In this document: positions 1 through 13,524 of the stretch, in pieces
Numbering within the stretch: position 1 is the stretch's first letter
Layout: every line of letters begins with the position of its first letter
DNA from: Aspidiotus rigidus
Taxonomy: Eukaryota; Arthropoda; Insecta; Hemiptera; Diaspididae
Assembly: GCA_035079385.1 (NCBI GenBank)
Contig: JAVHKY010000029.1
Span: 6,696,001-6,760,000, forward strand
Reading direction: 5' to 3'
Length of the DNA: 64,000 nucleotides
Notes under the pieces: model-generated
Seen by the model: only the letters and a program-made list of their open reading frames with translations
Database searches by the model: none
Told to the model about the DNA's origin: nothing
Translations under genes and position numbers: made by a program

Positions 1-3000
1 CTGTTTAAAACGAAATAAGACGTACGTTCTTTCGAGAATTCCCTACGACTTTGATTCTTAATTCTTGGCGACACTTTTCTCGATAGAATGTCGCTCAGCT
101 TCAGGAAAAGTGTGTCTTTCAGGGCCTATGATTAATTTATAATAACCATTTAGATGAGTATCTGACTATAGATCAACCCTTCTAATTTTATTTCATCATT
201 CTTATAATCTTATTTCAATTCAAAAACTTGAGAAGTTGAGAGAAACTATAATTTAGAAACTTATTTTTGGTAATAATTAATTAAACTCGTCGATTATTTT
301 CACCGTGAAATCGAAGAAACAATGATTTGATAAGTAGTAGGTAGGTACGTCTACAAAATTCTCGTTTGCGCATTCCATTGATATTGAACCCGAACCCCTC
401 TTGTAACAAATGTTCAAGTTCATGGAGATACATATTAGGTATTAGATACCTAAAATTCTGAAATACCTAATTACTAAAATAGTAGAAAGAAATTTAAAAA
501 AATTATATCTGAATATAATACTAATCCTTAATTACAAATCTAGAATTAAGCTCAAAATTCGTTTTTATAAAAAATCAATCGAATACAGATGTTAGGTATT
601 GAGTATAAGAATAGAAAAAACAATTATAGGTACAGCGATAATCAGAAAAAAAAAAAAAAAAAAAAAAAAAGGGATGAAATGAAAAACTATGATTTAAATT
701 CTAAAAAGTCCAGATGATAGAAAGGTAAAGAGAAGCAACTGCGAGAACAAGATAGTAAACGAGTGCGATTCACGACGAAACTTTGAAAAGACAGAAGAAT
801 CATTGTGCTCAAGTGGTCGGTGACAATCAAAATTTATAAATAAAAGAATCTGAAGCAAAGATTTTTCTTCATTACCTATCTCTTTTCTATTTAGTGTACC
901 AAAACGGAATTCTCAACACTGGTTTTCCGAAATACTTTGTAATAGGGTAGCCTATCGCGGTTTTCAGTTTTTGCAAAAAAAAAAAGTCACTTATTGTGGG
1001 TACGAAATGAAGAAATTGAGGAACCATAATTATACCAACAATGGAAAGTACGCGGAAGAATATCAAACGATTTATTACGCTCAAGAAGACAAGAATAATT
1101 ATTCCGGAAAAGCTCGACCCATACTGAAGGATAAAACGTTCTTAATTCTGCACTCAAATTAATTAACTCTTAAGAAATTAAGGAAAACAAATTTCTATGT
1201 TAGGTAACAATGTTTGGAAAATTTTGATAATTCTCGCCATGGAAAACTGACCAAACTGAGGTAAGCCTATAGATGTCTATAGGCTATGCGTTATTTATTT
1301 TTTGTCTTATCCTGTATTGCGAGTATTTAAACGATTTGATTCTGTACGTACAGACGAAAAAAAACGAGAATAATCGTTGGTAATGAACCTTTGAAAAATT
1401 AAAAATTAAGTTCGCCAATAAAACTCCCTTCTCCCATTAGAGCCCGTTACGCCAAACCATAAAATTTACTTCCGGAATGCAAAGTAACTACCGCTAAAGT
1501 GCGAAACAATCTTAGCGACTTGTTGCACGTACAGTTTCATAGAATTCGTTTGAGGAAAGAGCGAGAGCGAAAACGAGAATGAATAATTAACGTAAATATT
1601 TCATTACTTACCTATGATGACGAAGAACGTCCATTTTAGGCACGATTAAAAAATTAAATTAAATTAAACTAAAATAAAGAAAAAAAAAAACTTGCAACAC
1701 TTGCGCACACGCACTACACTGAGATGATTTACGAAAATTATTAATTTTTTTCAAATAACACAAAAAAATGAAAGAACGAACGAACTCCGAGCACTGCTCT
1801 GGAAACTGAACTACACACACCGCAGACTGAAAGGAATGACCGTAAAATGAAGATAACACCACGCGGTATGACGCGATATCAGGGTGTAAAGATTCCCTGC
1901 GTGTAGAAAAGAGGCGTTGAGGAGAGTTAGTTATAGAAATTGCTCCTTCCACATTGGAACTGATTCTGGCGGGCTTATTCGGAAAAGATTCTGGTACCAC
2001 GTCGCCTTCGTCTACATCATCGTGGATCGGTTAGTGGTGAATGTGCTCGCAGGTTACGAGTTCAGAAAAAAATAATGATAATAGTAAACACGTGAATAAA
2101 AGCCGAAATAAATCAATTCTTCGACGTTATGTACCTAATTACGGACCGATACGAAAATAACCATAATTTTTTTCAATCCGCACCTTTCTAAAAGAGCGTT
2201 TAGGTACTGTCTAACGTTGAACGTTGAAATTTGAAAGGATGTTGACTTTTTTTATAAGGCAAAAGAAAGAAAAAAAAGAAAAATCGCAATCACGGACATC
2301 AACAATCGAAGGAAATTCAACTTGCACATTACGAGTTCGTGTAAATAACTAATTGAAAATTGCACGTGTTATTAGATGGTGGTAGGTATACGTAGCAATA
2401 AAATACCCGGTAACTAAATATGAGCACGAGTACAGCGTGAATCAGTGCGTAATGCTGCACTTTCCACCGCGTCGAGATGAGGTACGAACGAACACATCAA
2501 TAAATAAACTGGCTGGCTTAGGTAAAATGCATCCTAGGTGTGTCTGCATGCCGCTACACACGCTCCACCTGTTGGCTGCGACTTGATTGTTTGTTTGTGG
2601 AGATCGAGGAAAAAGATAACCTTTAGTAATAGAAGTTTATAAGAAGGAGTGAAGGCCCGTCAACCTCTACCTAGATCTTCTGGGGAAATTTTACAACTAT
2701 TTTTATTTGTTTGATCTGCCGTGGACGAACCGTGCGTACCAACCCTACACGATGGAATTTTCAGTTTGACCCGGATACTACGGATTACACGACATCTTGC
2801 ACTTTCGACTTTGTTGACAAATATAATATAAGTACTCTAGAGTAATAGGTTTTCATGTGGTTTTCATGAAAGCAACTCTATCGCTTTCTGCAGATTTTTA
2901 TTTCTAGACTGTCGAAATACCTACTGTAAATTAAATCACTTTCAAATTGACAACTTGTTCTCCATTTTATACTAGAGACTGACAGCTCTTATTTGAAGCA

Positions 3001-3435
3001 GCGGTTATGAAAATTTTCAGAGGAAAAAGGTCCGCAATTCGTGAAAACTTTTCCACCGCCACGTTATTTGGGCAGTGGTATGAAAAAATTATCATTAGAG
3101 GACAGGGGTCTTGTGTTGAAGGAATTGAAATCAAAAAATATGCGACGTCTGGTTTCACTGAGACCTTTCCGCAGTTTAACCCTGAGTCAAGATTTCTGAG
3201 TCTTTTTTCTCCACACAGTACGCTTCGTACTTACATTAGAAATTTTCGGGGAAATCTTTCTATGACAAACTTTTTTCAAAAATAATTTCTGCCGCGTGCC
3301 GTCCAAAAGTCTAGAATTCTTTCACCTTGAGTCTTGGAAAAATTGTGACTCTGTTCAGTGGCTAAAATGATAAGAAGAGGTGAGGTTAGGTGGAAAAATT
3401 TCTTCAGCGAGCTAAATGAATATGATACAAAAGGT
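1..3435. other. No recognised gene; AT-rich noncoding sequence
   Basis: The open frames here are short and none resembles a protein I know. The region contains a run of about 25 A near 645-669 and several simple AT-rich patches. No splice-consistent chain of open frames was found. The sequence around 1660-2010 has a longer minus-strand open frame, but its translation has no domain and it runs into low-complexity sequence. Confidence 0.5.
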
Positions 3436-3439
3436 ACTA

Positions 3440-3694
3440 GAGAAGAATTTTGCTGATGAGCTGAAGTTTCTACTTCAGAGATCTCATTTTCGTGCGGTTT
3501 AAAGTCACCCAGATGCAGAAGATATCGTCCTCATATCTGAGCCACTGGTGGATGTCCGCGGCTATGTTACAAAACTGATGAAGGTGAGGGTCAAAAAGAA
3601 ATACCTCCATCTTATTCAGTAACACTACAAACTCTAGGAGGGCAGAGCTACCGCACAAAGTTAAATTGACGTAGGTACCTATATGCAAAAACAA
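3440..3694 (-). pseudogene. Penelope-like reverse transcriptase fragment
   Basis: On the minus strand the translation contains QWLRYEDDIFCIW. This matches the catalytic motif C of Penelope-like reverse transcriptases, where the usual form is a W-x-R-Y-V-D-D core followed by a hydrophobic stretch. About 55 residues upstream of it stay open. Nothing recognisable follows, and no endonuclease domain lies nearby, so this is a small decayed piece of a retroelement. Two other Penelope fragments lie near the right end of the window. Confidence 0.55.
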
Positions 3695-3939
3695 TTAACG
3701 ATCGTGGAAAAGTATCAAAACGAGTCGAAAAATGTGTTCGGAAGAAAATCAGATCACTATAGCTGTTCTCTAATAAGTACTAGTTTTCAATTTAGCATTC
3801 AACAATAGTAGAATTTCCTTCAATAAGTTCTAGATTCTCAGATAGGGGTAATCACAATGCATGTACGTCAAAAGAGTTGACGTATATGCATTGATATAGC
3901 GGTGCGTGATAACGTCAAAGTTTCATTGATCATTACTAA

Positions 3940-4170
3940 AATCGACTTAAGATTGAAGTCGATTTTAAGTCGGTTTAGTTAGGCCATAATGTTGACCAAA
4001 AATCGACCGTAGTGTCGACTCATTGTCAGCGTCAAAATTGGATCGACTTCTAGTCGATAAAATATTTGAAAAGGTCCATTTGAAAAATCAACTTAGATTT
4101 TCAGTGGGTCGATATGGCGTCGTCGAATTGACGTCTGATCGACGTCGATTTGCAGTCGACGTATGGTTCA
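3940..4170. repeat. Cluster of GTCGA/TCGAC motifs
   Basis: Roughly a dozen copies of TCGAC, GTCGA or the palindrome GTCGAC lie within about 230 bases, in both orientations and separated by AT-rich spacers. Neighbouring sequence has almost none. It looks like a degenerate palindromic repeat. A weaker cluster of the same kind lies near 51870-52100. Confidence 0.45.
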
Positions 4171-4369
4171 ACGGATCTGTAAACTGCAGATAAGTATCGT
4201 TACAAAAACAAGTAATGACATAATGATAATGACGGTACGCAGAAATATGGAGACAAAACTCTTGAACTCTGAGATGGTATCTGGAGTAAGGAGCTCGAAA
4301 GAAGGTAAAATGGACACCCATTTTGTTTTTCAAGTGAATTCATGCAACCAGCCGAAAGCCAAAAGCCGT

Positions 4370-4600
4370 ATTTTTGGCAGAGATGGAAAGTTACTGAAAA
4401 GCGATAAATTTTTAGCGAAAAGCGAAAGCAAAAAGCAAAACGAATGCCAAAAAAGCAAAAAGCAATTATAACTTTTCATTTTTGCGATCCTATTTGTATT
4501 CGTTTCTGAAAATTGTGAAAAAGTGAAGAGCGGAAAGTTTTTAGCGAAAAGCGGTAGCTTTATTTCCAAAGGTTAGAAGCGAAATAAAAAAGCAATAGCG
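4370..4600. repeat. Degenerate AGCGAAAAGC-type short tandem repeat
   Basis: Short units such as AGCGAAAAGC and AGCAAAAAGC recur many times with drift, interrupted by a central unrelated stretch. The open frames seen on both strands here are products of the repeat and are not called as genes. Confidence 0.4.
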
Positions 4601-7312
4601 TTATTAAATCGCTTTCTATCTCTGATTTTTGGGGGTATCTGCTACTTGCTAGGGTATCTGGCACAAGTTTTCCAAAGCCGTATACTTGAATTAAGCCGTA
4701 TTTTCTTGGCTTCTTTTGGCTGACGATGATTTTCAGAAAAATTTCAATTTATGGTTCTTTTGACATTAAACGGAGGCCTTTTTTGCATAAATACCTCCTC
4801 AATTGTAAGCCAAATTGTAATTGTTGGAGTTTTTGAATGAATCAATCAATTGGCAGAAATTTTTAAACTTTTCTTTTCATTTTTCATATTTCTTACTAGG
4901 GCTTGAAATTTAACAGTTATTCAACATAACCGTGACCGAAAAAAAAAAAAAAAAGATGATCGCTTGTTCATAATATAACAATTAGGCCTATATAACCACA
5001 CGATATTTTATAACTCTCAAACGGTCATAACAGTTATCCTCACCAAAATAATAACGGTCAAACTCGCAATAAGGATCCGCAAAAAAGGTTCAATTCCACT
5101 CCAGCGCAAAACATACTTTTCAGCAGATTCATCCTTCATGTAGTTGTGACTGGCCGAATAACAACAGAACTCAAAACTCGAGAGAACCGTAGTTGGGCAT
5201 TTTTTCTTGTTATGTTTTTTTTTCGCGCTATTATTTTTCTTCTACTGTTTCCAATTGTTGTTTTCTTCAATTATTTTTTCTTATAGTAAAATTTTCAGCA
5301 ATTTTTTTCATTCATCTATTCTATGGTGCGCTTTCTAATTTTTGTTTGTTTAAATTCTCGTCCATAAATTCTTTTGCCTGAGATCGATAGTCGGATAGTG
5401 AATCTAATTGTCGTATCAATCTTCACATCTCCTCGATGCAATGATGGTCAAGAAACGTTTAAACAATTTAAGAATTTATCAATGTATATATAGGCTGATC
5501 AAAACATTTACCTCAAAAAAATATTGTTGTATTACCGAACTGTTTTTTTTTTTAATTTTCAATTTTTTACCATGACCGAAATTTTTCTGTCGTGGTCATA
5601 ACAGTTGTAATCATTATTGGCACCAAGTTTTGACGTCGTTTGACGGTTATGACTGATAACCCTGTGATATGAAATTTTCTGAGAGTTATTTGAGATTTAA
5701 CCGGAAAAAAATAACGGTCAAAAGCCTCACATTTCTCTTACATTAAATCAATGAGTCAATACAACAAGAAGAAATCAATTTTTCCCTTTTCCGGTTCTTC
5801 CGTTTGGCGTTCCTAAATCCTGTATAATAGGTATTGTTGTCCAGGGTATCTGGCAGTTGGCTAGTGGTTGGCGACTGTATTTCTGATTTTTGTCTCACGT
5901 GGTATTTTTTCCCTTTGGTCTTCGGAATTTTTGGATTCCGATTTAATAATTGAATCTAATGAAATTCTAATAGCATAATGATATTCTACTGCTGAAACTC
6001 TTTCAAAGGATACCAAACTTAACAATCAGCCGAAAGCCTAAGCCGTATTCTTTAGCTGCAACACCACCGCCTGTAGAGTACTTCGTCAGTGTATCCAGAT
6101 TTTTCTGAGACAAAAAGAATAATTTCAAACTTTCAGAAATTTTTAATCGTGCAAGTGAAAAAAAAAAAAACTTTTAGTACCACCGTTCAGTCCGTCCGTA
6201 GTAAAAGACAGGGAAGAATCTTAGGAAAATCCCTGTTGGCTAGTGCGTACAACGATAGTATTAACGTAGCCAATCACATTTTCAATAATCAGTACAAAGC
6301 ATAAGATGGATGTAATTATGAACGACCTCAACGAGTTTCTTCAAATTTAACACAATAACTTAAATTAATACCTATCACTCTTTTCGTCACTTTCCTCACC
6401 GTTAGTGCCTATCAAAAAATATACATCACGATAGCGTTCAGTGTGGATGAAACTCGACGTTCTAACGCATAATATGTCAAGATTCAATCAACAATAAAAT
6501 GAATTAGAAATAAGTATTTTTACGATGCCCTCTTGCAAATGATCTTCATTTAATATGAAAAATATTTTTCTATAATCATTACATGTCATTTCATGATCAG
6601 TAACGCACCACATTGCGGAAATTCACTGAAAGGAGAAAAGTAAGCTTCTGGAGATAACAACCAATATTTATACGTTCATATCCATTAGGCCAGTCAGTTA
6701 GTGTAATTAGGTTCGACAAGAAACGTTTTCGACGAAAAACTTCACATCACAAACGAAGTTCCATTTTTTCATATTCTTATCGTACGATTCGAGTTACTAA
6801 TCGGAGGATGTCCACCCACCGTGAACGGAACTCGAGCGAAATTCAGATAATCAGGTCGCCGCCCTAGTTCATTCATAATTTCCTACATTCGACTTTGATT
6901 CATCGTTTTTGGATAACCCGCGATTAAATACTCAACTATTTCAGATAAGATGTATTCAACGAGAAAACGACGAATCGTACAACCGTAATTTACAAAACCA
7001 CAAGAAAAAAAGAAAAAAAAAAAACATTCCTTCATCGTAACATATTTTCCCAAAAGAGGGCGCACGACATAGAAATAGACGTACGTAAAGAAAAATAAAA
7101 ACAGTCTTCAATAAACTTAAAATAAGGCAAAAAAAAATCGTGTTTAAGTACAATATACGTACGGTAATTGTGTTTAAATTCGTATTATTCAAACTAAAAC
7201 ATTCTACGACGAAATGATTAAAATTCGATAGCGGTAGAATCAATTTTCTAACTAAAAAATAGTATCACAAAATTAAAAAAAGAGAACATAAAAATTCGGA
7301 ATACTTATAACA
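4601..7312. other. Noncoding; contains a separated repeat pair
   Basis: A module with GGGTATCTG and AAGCCGTATT words appears at 4625-4735 and again at 5840-6055. Between the two lies AT-rich sequence with recurring AACGGTCAAA/GGTCATAACAG words, possibly an element inserted into or flanked by the module. No gene was recognised to 7312. Confidence 0.4.
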
Positions 7313-7318
7313 TTTATT
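7313..7318 (-). promoter_or_regulatory. Polyadenylation signal AATAAA for TADA2B
   Basis: AATAAA on the minus strand, about 177 bases past the TAA stop codon of the TADA2B gene, at the distance expected for a short 3' UTR. Confidence 0.5.
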
Positions 7319-7494
7319 CAGCGGAAAAAAGTATTTTATGTAAAGCCCTCGTTGCCGGGTCGAATATATAAGAATAATACGCAACAATATCACACACGCA
7401 ATACGACCGAAACCAGTAAAATATACCATGGTGTCATCACTCAACGTCTCCAATAACGATGATCATCCACTACCCAGTGGTCTTGAGTTTAATG

Positions 7495-10400
7495 TTAGCT
7501 AGAAGTGACCCAGCCATTGGACATCAAATAAGAGGAAACAGCTTGAACAGAATCTTGAAGCTTTCGAAAAGGACTTGTGCCACGCTACGAAAAAATAAAA
7601 GAATTTCAATAACGAAGATTGCCTATGCCTCAAAAACGTTATTTCCGGATGATGAAGTGTTAAGTAATGGAAAAACATTACAACTACATGGTACTCACGA
7701 AGGTATACGGCTCAGGTGAAAATATTAATCCGTGAAATGCAGCCGAAATCAATAGATTATAATACCATTGTTAAAATTTACGTAATAAATTCAACGATCT
7801 CAATCCTAACACTAGTAAATAATTACAGTTCAAACTGAAGAAGAGCAGATACTTACAGTCAACAAGAGTGTCTTCAGCGACATATATTGCGAAGGGTATA
7901 AATGATTTTCAGTGCACAACTAAAGAAAAGAAGAACAAAATTAATTAATTTTTTATCCATTTTAAAGTATTGAAAGTGCCGTTCAACAGTCTTGCAAGAC
8001 CAATTATAGGACGACATAATTGTTAGGAGGATTGGAGAAAAAGAACAATGAATATTATATCACGGTCGTCGTACCTCAATTTCGGCGGCTGACAACAAAT
8101 CCAGAGCTGAAGAAGTGATATTAAGGTTCTGATCTTGCAAATCTTCGATTGAAGGCTGCGATGTTGGCAGGCGTTCGATGGAGCAAGTGATTTTTTTTAT
8201 GATGGAAGAGGAATTTCTTTTTCTTTCTCTGTAAATCAAACGACAATATTTACAGTAAGTCACTAAGGCGCCACTAATGAACGATTCAAACTCACCTTTT
8301 TTTTATCACTTGTGAATGATGGAATATCTGAATAGAGTTGCTGCTGTCCTAGGAAAAAGATACACTGGTATAGTCAAAATAAAAACTAGGAAATTTATGT
8401 TATACTTCATTCAATATTACAATAACGAGTCGCGTGATAGCTAGGATAAAAAATTCCTTACCATAATGCACAATTTCAATTCTCGAGAGCGTAAGAGATT
8501 TTTCAAAATATGTTACGTCGAGTAAAAAGATAATGGTCTATTTACAACTGAACGAGTTTTAAAAACTGTTTTAAATAAAATTGTCAGATTGGACGCAATT
8601 TCAAAATGAATCTATCATCAATTAGAACAATTCGATTTTGTAACTTTCACACTTTTACGACATTTCGTATCTATTTTCTCACATGAAAAGAAAAAAAAAA
8701 CTTTGAACAAAGCTTTGGTGAAGGAAATACTTATCCTAAACAGTATTATGGTCAGGAAATACAAACAAGCAACTAGAGGAAGACAAATTGTGCTCTTCAA
8801 CTGGAGTGGTGATACTACAAAATATCTGTCGACGAAAAGACAGTATGAGATCGACTTTAAAGCAAAGCTATAATGAACCTGAGAGAGTACTAGTTTGCAC
8901 AATCGCTATTCTCTGGTATTTAAATCATCAAAATTTGCAAATGAGATTTCTAGATTTTTCTTCTCGTCTTCATTACACAAAAGAACCTTATTCGCAAATA
9001 GCAGAAAAAATATCTAATATTCCACTCTTAAATATACCATGACGAATATAAAAAATAATAATTACGAACAGAATTCGCATTTATTGATAAATTAGCTCCA
9101 CGAAATTGAATAACTCAGAAAAGATCATCCTATTTCATCTAAAAATTGATACATAATATGTATTCGTTTTGATCTCAATCTCGTCAGATCAGCTATTTGA
9201 ATTCAAGATATGGCGAGGTATTCATTTCAACCAGAAGAATACAAAGAGGTCACACATCATAGCGTAGGAAGAATCAGTTAATAATTGTTCATATCAAGCC
9301 ACTCATCCAGTATAGATGGAAGCGAAATGTCTTCACCCTTTGTTCAACATTGATGACCCTCTCATTCTTCTCAACTCCTTTTCTACCAGGAATATTAGAA
9401 GCGTTCGACCACTGATAATTCATTCATCAATCATTCGATATCTTTTCCATAAAATTTTTTTGTGCAAGTACGAAAAGATCTCATTAGTAAGCCTTTGAGA
9501 TGAAATTGTATTACCATTAGACGAAAAAAATATTCTCATAATAACAAATAGACTGAACTAAAATATTGGATTACGACGAAATAAAATCTTGGTCGAATTT
9601 CAGATTCGCGAAAGAACATCCAACAGTCGACAAAAAAAAAATCGAAGATAAAGCTTTCAAGTCTATCAAAAATATTCAAATTTCGTGAAAAACGACGAAT
9701 AATCAAAATATAAAAGAAGATACGCTCTCGAGAACTCGTTCGATCAACAGGAATTACGAATGGACAAGAATAAAGGAGAAGTATTACAACTACAGTCATT
9801 GATACGAGATAAACACCAACATCTACAATCAAGAATTTCTAACAAGTGTTTCAGGAGAAATTTAACGAAAACACTTACAGATGCTTTATAGCTTTGTCTA
9901 GCCAAAGTTAATTGGTTAAACTGAACACAATCATCAAAACTGGTGATACCGTTATTTCTAAATCTTGTCAGTTCTTTCACTCGTCGCCTCAAATCGTGCT
10001 CCTTGTGTAGACTATTGAGTAGCGATTCGTGTTCTGACGCGGTCATAAACTGACACAGACTTTTGAACTTGTCCTCAAATTCTCTACAAAATGATCATTT
10101 TGATAAGCAAATAACGTTACTGTTATACTATAACGAACGAAAGATAATCACGTTTACCTTTGCTCTTTGGTTAGTTTCTTCTTAGGTGGCCTCTCTTTAC
10201 GAGCAGCGAAAAATTTAGCAACCAATTGATAATCTTTCACCAGTCTTTTTCTTCTGGAGCGTTCTCTCAAACTATGGATATACATATCTACTTGAGCTAA
10301 TTTGAGAGCTAGAATTTATAAAAACGAAGAACAGTTAATACGAGGATATAAAATAGATAACATTGTTTACACAACGTCATACCTATATCAAGTTCATCGT

Positions 10401-11628
10401 CCTCATTCGGATTTACAGACAAGGACGAAACAAGGAGCTCAGCAGTATTATCGAATTCCTGGAAACAACAGTAAACCAATATAAGTATCACGAATATTTT
10501 CTCATACCAAACTAGCAGAAATTTTCAGGATACCTTTTCAAAATCATCTCTCTGCGGCATATAACCGAGGAGATTTGCTTCCTCTGGCGTTATATCGAGA
10601 GGCGGTAACTTGGCCATGGCTAACGGTCCCAATGGACCTTCGTCTGGTACAGTCAAGTCTATTAGATGAGGACGCATACTGTAAGCTGGTTGCCACATAA
10701 CACGCCCGATACTTCCTTCTAAAAATCTACTGATGTACTCCTCTCTGGCTTCTACAAAAATAATCGATATTTCTTCAAATTTTCAATTACTTTCAATTGA
10801 ATTAAAAGAACAAAATTGCTTACCTTCGGGAGTTCTCGTTTCTATATGATTCGCGATGTCCTCCCAGTTGCCGTAGCCGAAATTCTCGATCGCATCCAAC
10901 AGACTTAATTCTTCACTGGCGGTCCAGCCAGATTTACTGACTACGGTTAAGGTGCCGGTATTCTACGAAAATAATCGATACTCGTTTGAAACAATACACT
11001 TTCTTCGAACAATCAAAAAACTCGAGCTTAAGAAACCTAATTACCATGAATTGATAGGAATGATTATTTTTATGAGGTCCGATCTCAGCACCGTTTGAAA
11101 AACACTAAAACAAATCGGGAGAAAATTAGTTCGTAAATAACGTACAGAATATTTCATACGCGAGAGGGGAAACTATCGAACAGGTATCGAAAGTATTCGA
11201 TAATAGTTTTTCGCACAAACGACTATTTGACGCGAGTTTTTACAAATAGAATTCAAAAATTAAGAAATTCGAAAGAGAAGAGACGCCACTCTTATTCCGC
11301 GAGCGGCATTTTCCGGTAATTTGCATTTCAAAGAATCCTTTGTCCCTTTCCTAAAAGAAAAAGTAGTACAACGAAAAGTGATATAGAGGGCAGTGTATCA
11401 CCTGTAAACAAAGTGTGAAGTCATTGCATTCAGCGCATTTCACCCATAATCCCGAAATTTCTTCTTGACAATATGTACATCCATTTTTGGTGAAGAGTTC
11501 TGAAAACGATAGTAGGCTTAAGTCAAGTGTCACGAAACGATTTAATCGTTTCACATAAGGAAATTGACATACGATTAGGAAATTGACGAAGTATTATCAA
11601 ACACTATCTTACCTGAGACAGCCGCCAT
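7495..11628 (-). CDS. TADA2B: Transcriptional adapter 2B (SAGA complex subunit), 12 exons
   Basis: Exons run 11628-11613, 11499-11402, 11104-11045, 10962-10824, 10751-10534, 10458-10383, 10308-10158, 10083-9879, 8348-8296, 8228-8075, 7919-7857 and 7584-7495. All have GT..AG borders and compatible phases, giving 1323 nt and 440 residues; human TADA2B has 420. Residues 13-53 form a ZZ zinc finger (C13, C16, C27, C30, C36, C39, H49, H53). A SANT domain follows at about 70-118, including FGYGNWEDIA. The central part carries the family motifs LGYMPQRDDFEKEFDN and CQFM, typical of the 2B paralogue rather than 2A. The C-terminus (about 380-440) is SWIRM-like and ends in SNGWVTSS. In animals this protein bridges the GCN5 acetyltransferase to SAGA and supports H3 acetylation in the nucleus. 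The join between the last two exons is about six residues shorter than in human TADA2B, so a microexon there may be missing from this model. Confidence 0.93.
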
Positions 11629-11633
11629 GTTAT

Positions 11634-13410
11634 TCGACCGTACTACGTGAAAAGAACGAGGAACTAAAGGAACGAACCATTTTTGCCGTCGTGTCGTGTA
11701 ACGCCTGCTGTACGTGTAACCTCATTTCTGATTTACGTGATTGTGTGTCTGGCTCACTGTGTGACTGCGTGCGTACTAAGATTAAAGGAGCCAAAGATGA
11801 TTGTATTATTTTTTTTCGCAAATTTTTGCAAGCTCTATTTAATAATATAATAATCATCGTTACATTAATAATTATTATAAATACTGTACACAGTGGAATT
11901 GACGTATCTCTCGCGATATCAATAAAAATTTGACAACTTGTCTCTTATTTGCGTAGACGTGCGAAAGAATAATATTACGTCTGCTTTTCCTCTGAGCTTT
12001 TATGAAATTGTGAAGCTTTCAAGATTCAACAAGTAGAACTTATTACTTGAGTCTCATTATTAGTTATTATTATTACCTCATCGGTGTCATCGAGATTATC
12101 ATGTATAGGGCCTATTCCGAAATAACACACAAAGTTTTTAAAAAATCATTCAGAAAGGGAAGCCAAAGTTTAATTTTGTGAAAAACATGAAAATGTAATG
12201 ACTTACGCAAAATTTTGAAAGTGCAATTCTGACAATTGGTTGATATGCGATTGTAATATCCTCAATCTAAGAATTCAGAAAGGGTAAAGATACAATAGGA
12301 CCGATGTCTGACGTTTTATGAACACAGATGGGCTGCAATACTTGCGATTTTCATCGTGAGAACTTGAATCTTCATAATATAACCTTATTTTCAGCACGAT
12401 AAGAAAAAACATAATGAATAAAAGTAATTTAGATTTATTCCGTTCTACACTAACACATTATAATTATTAAAAATAAAACATATTAAAATATTTCAGTTGT
12501 AAAAATTATTGTAAAAACATAAGGTATAGCACCTCAAGATTTTTCGTTCGATCTGAATCGAAATTGACCCACTTATAGCTAAACTTAATTTACACAGCTA
12601 CCTATCATTTATCTGGGTAAAGTTACCGCGGAAGAACTTGCTAAATTGGCAATTTGTACATCACCTACTTCTTTTACGATTATAAACGTTAGTTCACCCT
12701 CTTCGTAACTAGTTTTTCCACACTTTGTACGTCCATGAACTTGGTAAAGATTGAGAAAATTTAGTGAAGAGTGTAGAAAAATTTATACTTTCAAACCTCA
12801 AATCTTTCTGTCAACAGAACGTTAAATTTACCTATGTTTAAACAGTTGACAGCATCTTCTTTTTTTTTTTTTTTTTTTTTTTTTCTTTTCTTGAAGGTGT
12901 CTCTTGAAAAATAATTAGCCTAGGTACCGGTATTACGCTTGAAGGGGATAGAAATTTATTCGAATTTATACTTCTTAAAGATTCCTTTCCACGATTAATA
13001 AAGTTACTTTTTTCTTCTCTCTCTCTTTCTTCGTAAAAGTAGATTGGACACTTCGTGTTATAGCCTGATATAATCAATATGAATTTTAAAAAACAGAAAA
13101 AATATCTATTGTATTTTTATTGCGCCTGTTGAAAAACAGAGAAAGTGTAAATCAGCGATTGGAAGAAGGAAGACGACCACAATATTATCTTTGAGTAGAC
13201 CTGTACGTCACTTAGTTATCGTTGATTCGAATGAAATAAGTAAGTAATTCGATAGTTAATTTCGTCGAGACAAGAAATAGAGTGAGAGTTTTTTGGATAC
13301 GTATTGTCGCTCACTTCAGCTAAAATATTGGTTGCAGAACATGCCCAAACTCAACATGAACAAATGATGGTAAATCTGAAGGTACTGCGTAAATTTGAGC
13401 TGTTATACAT
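11634..13410. other. Intergenic; no recognised gene
   Basis: This lies between the TADA2B start and the 3' end of the next minus-strand gene. Open frames on both strands overlap the TADA2B 5' region but have no recognisable domain. A poly-T run of about 27 bases lies near 12858-12884. No promoter motif for TADA2B stood out. Confidence 0.4.
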
Positions 13411-13414
13411 GTGC

Positions 13415-13420
13415 TTTATT
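13415..13420 (-). promoter_or_regulatory. Polyadenylation signal AATAAA
   Basis: AATAAA on the minus strand about 105 bases after the TAA stop of the 13.5 kb gene, supporting that stop as the true 3' end. Confidence 0.4.
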
Positions 13421-13524
13421 CAACTATCGCAGCTGAAATTTAAATTCACGGAGGAAAGTGTTAAATTACTTGAGATCCACATGATTGCTTCCAGTACGCG
13501 TTCGTCTAAAAGTGTAGAGATTGG

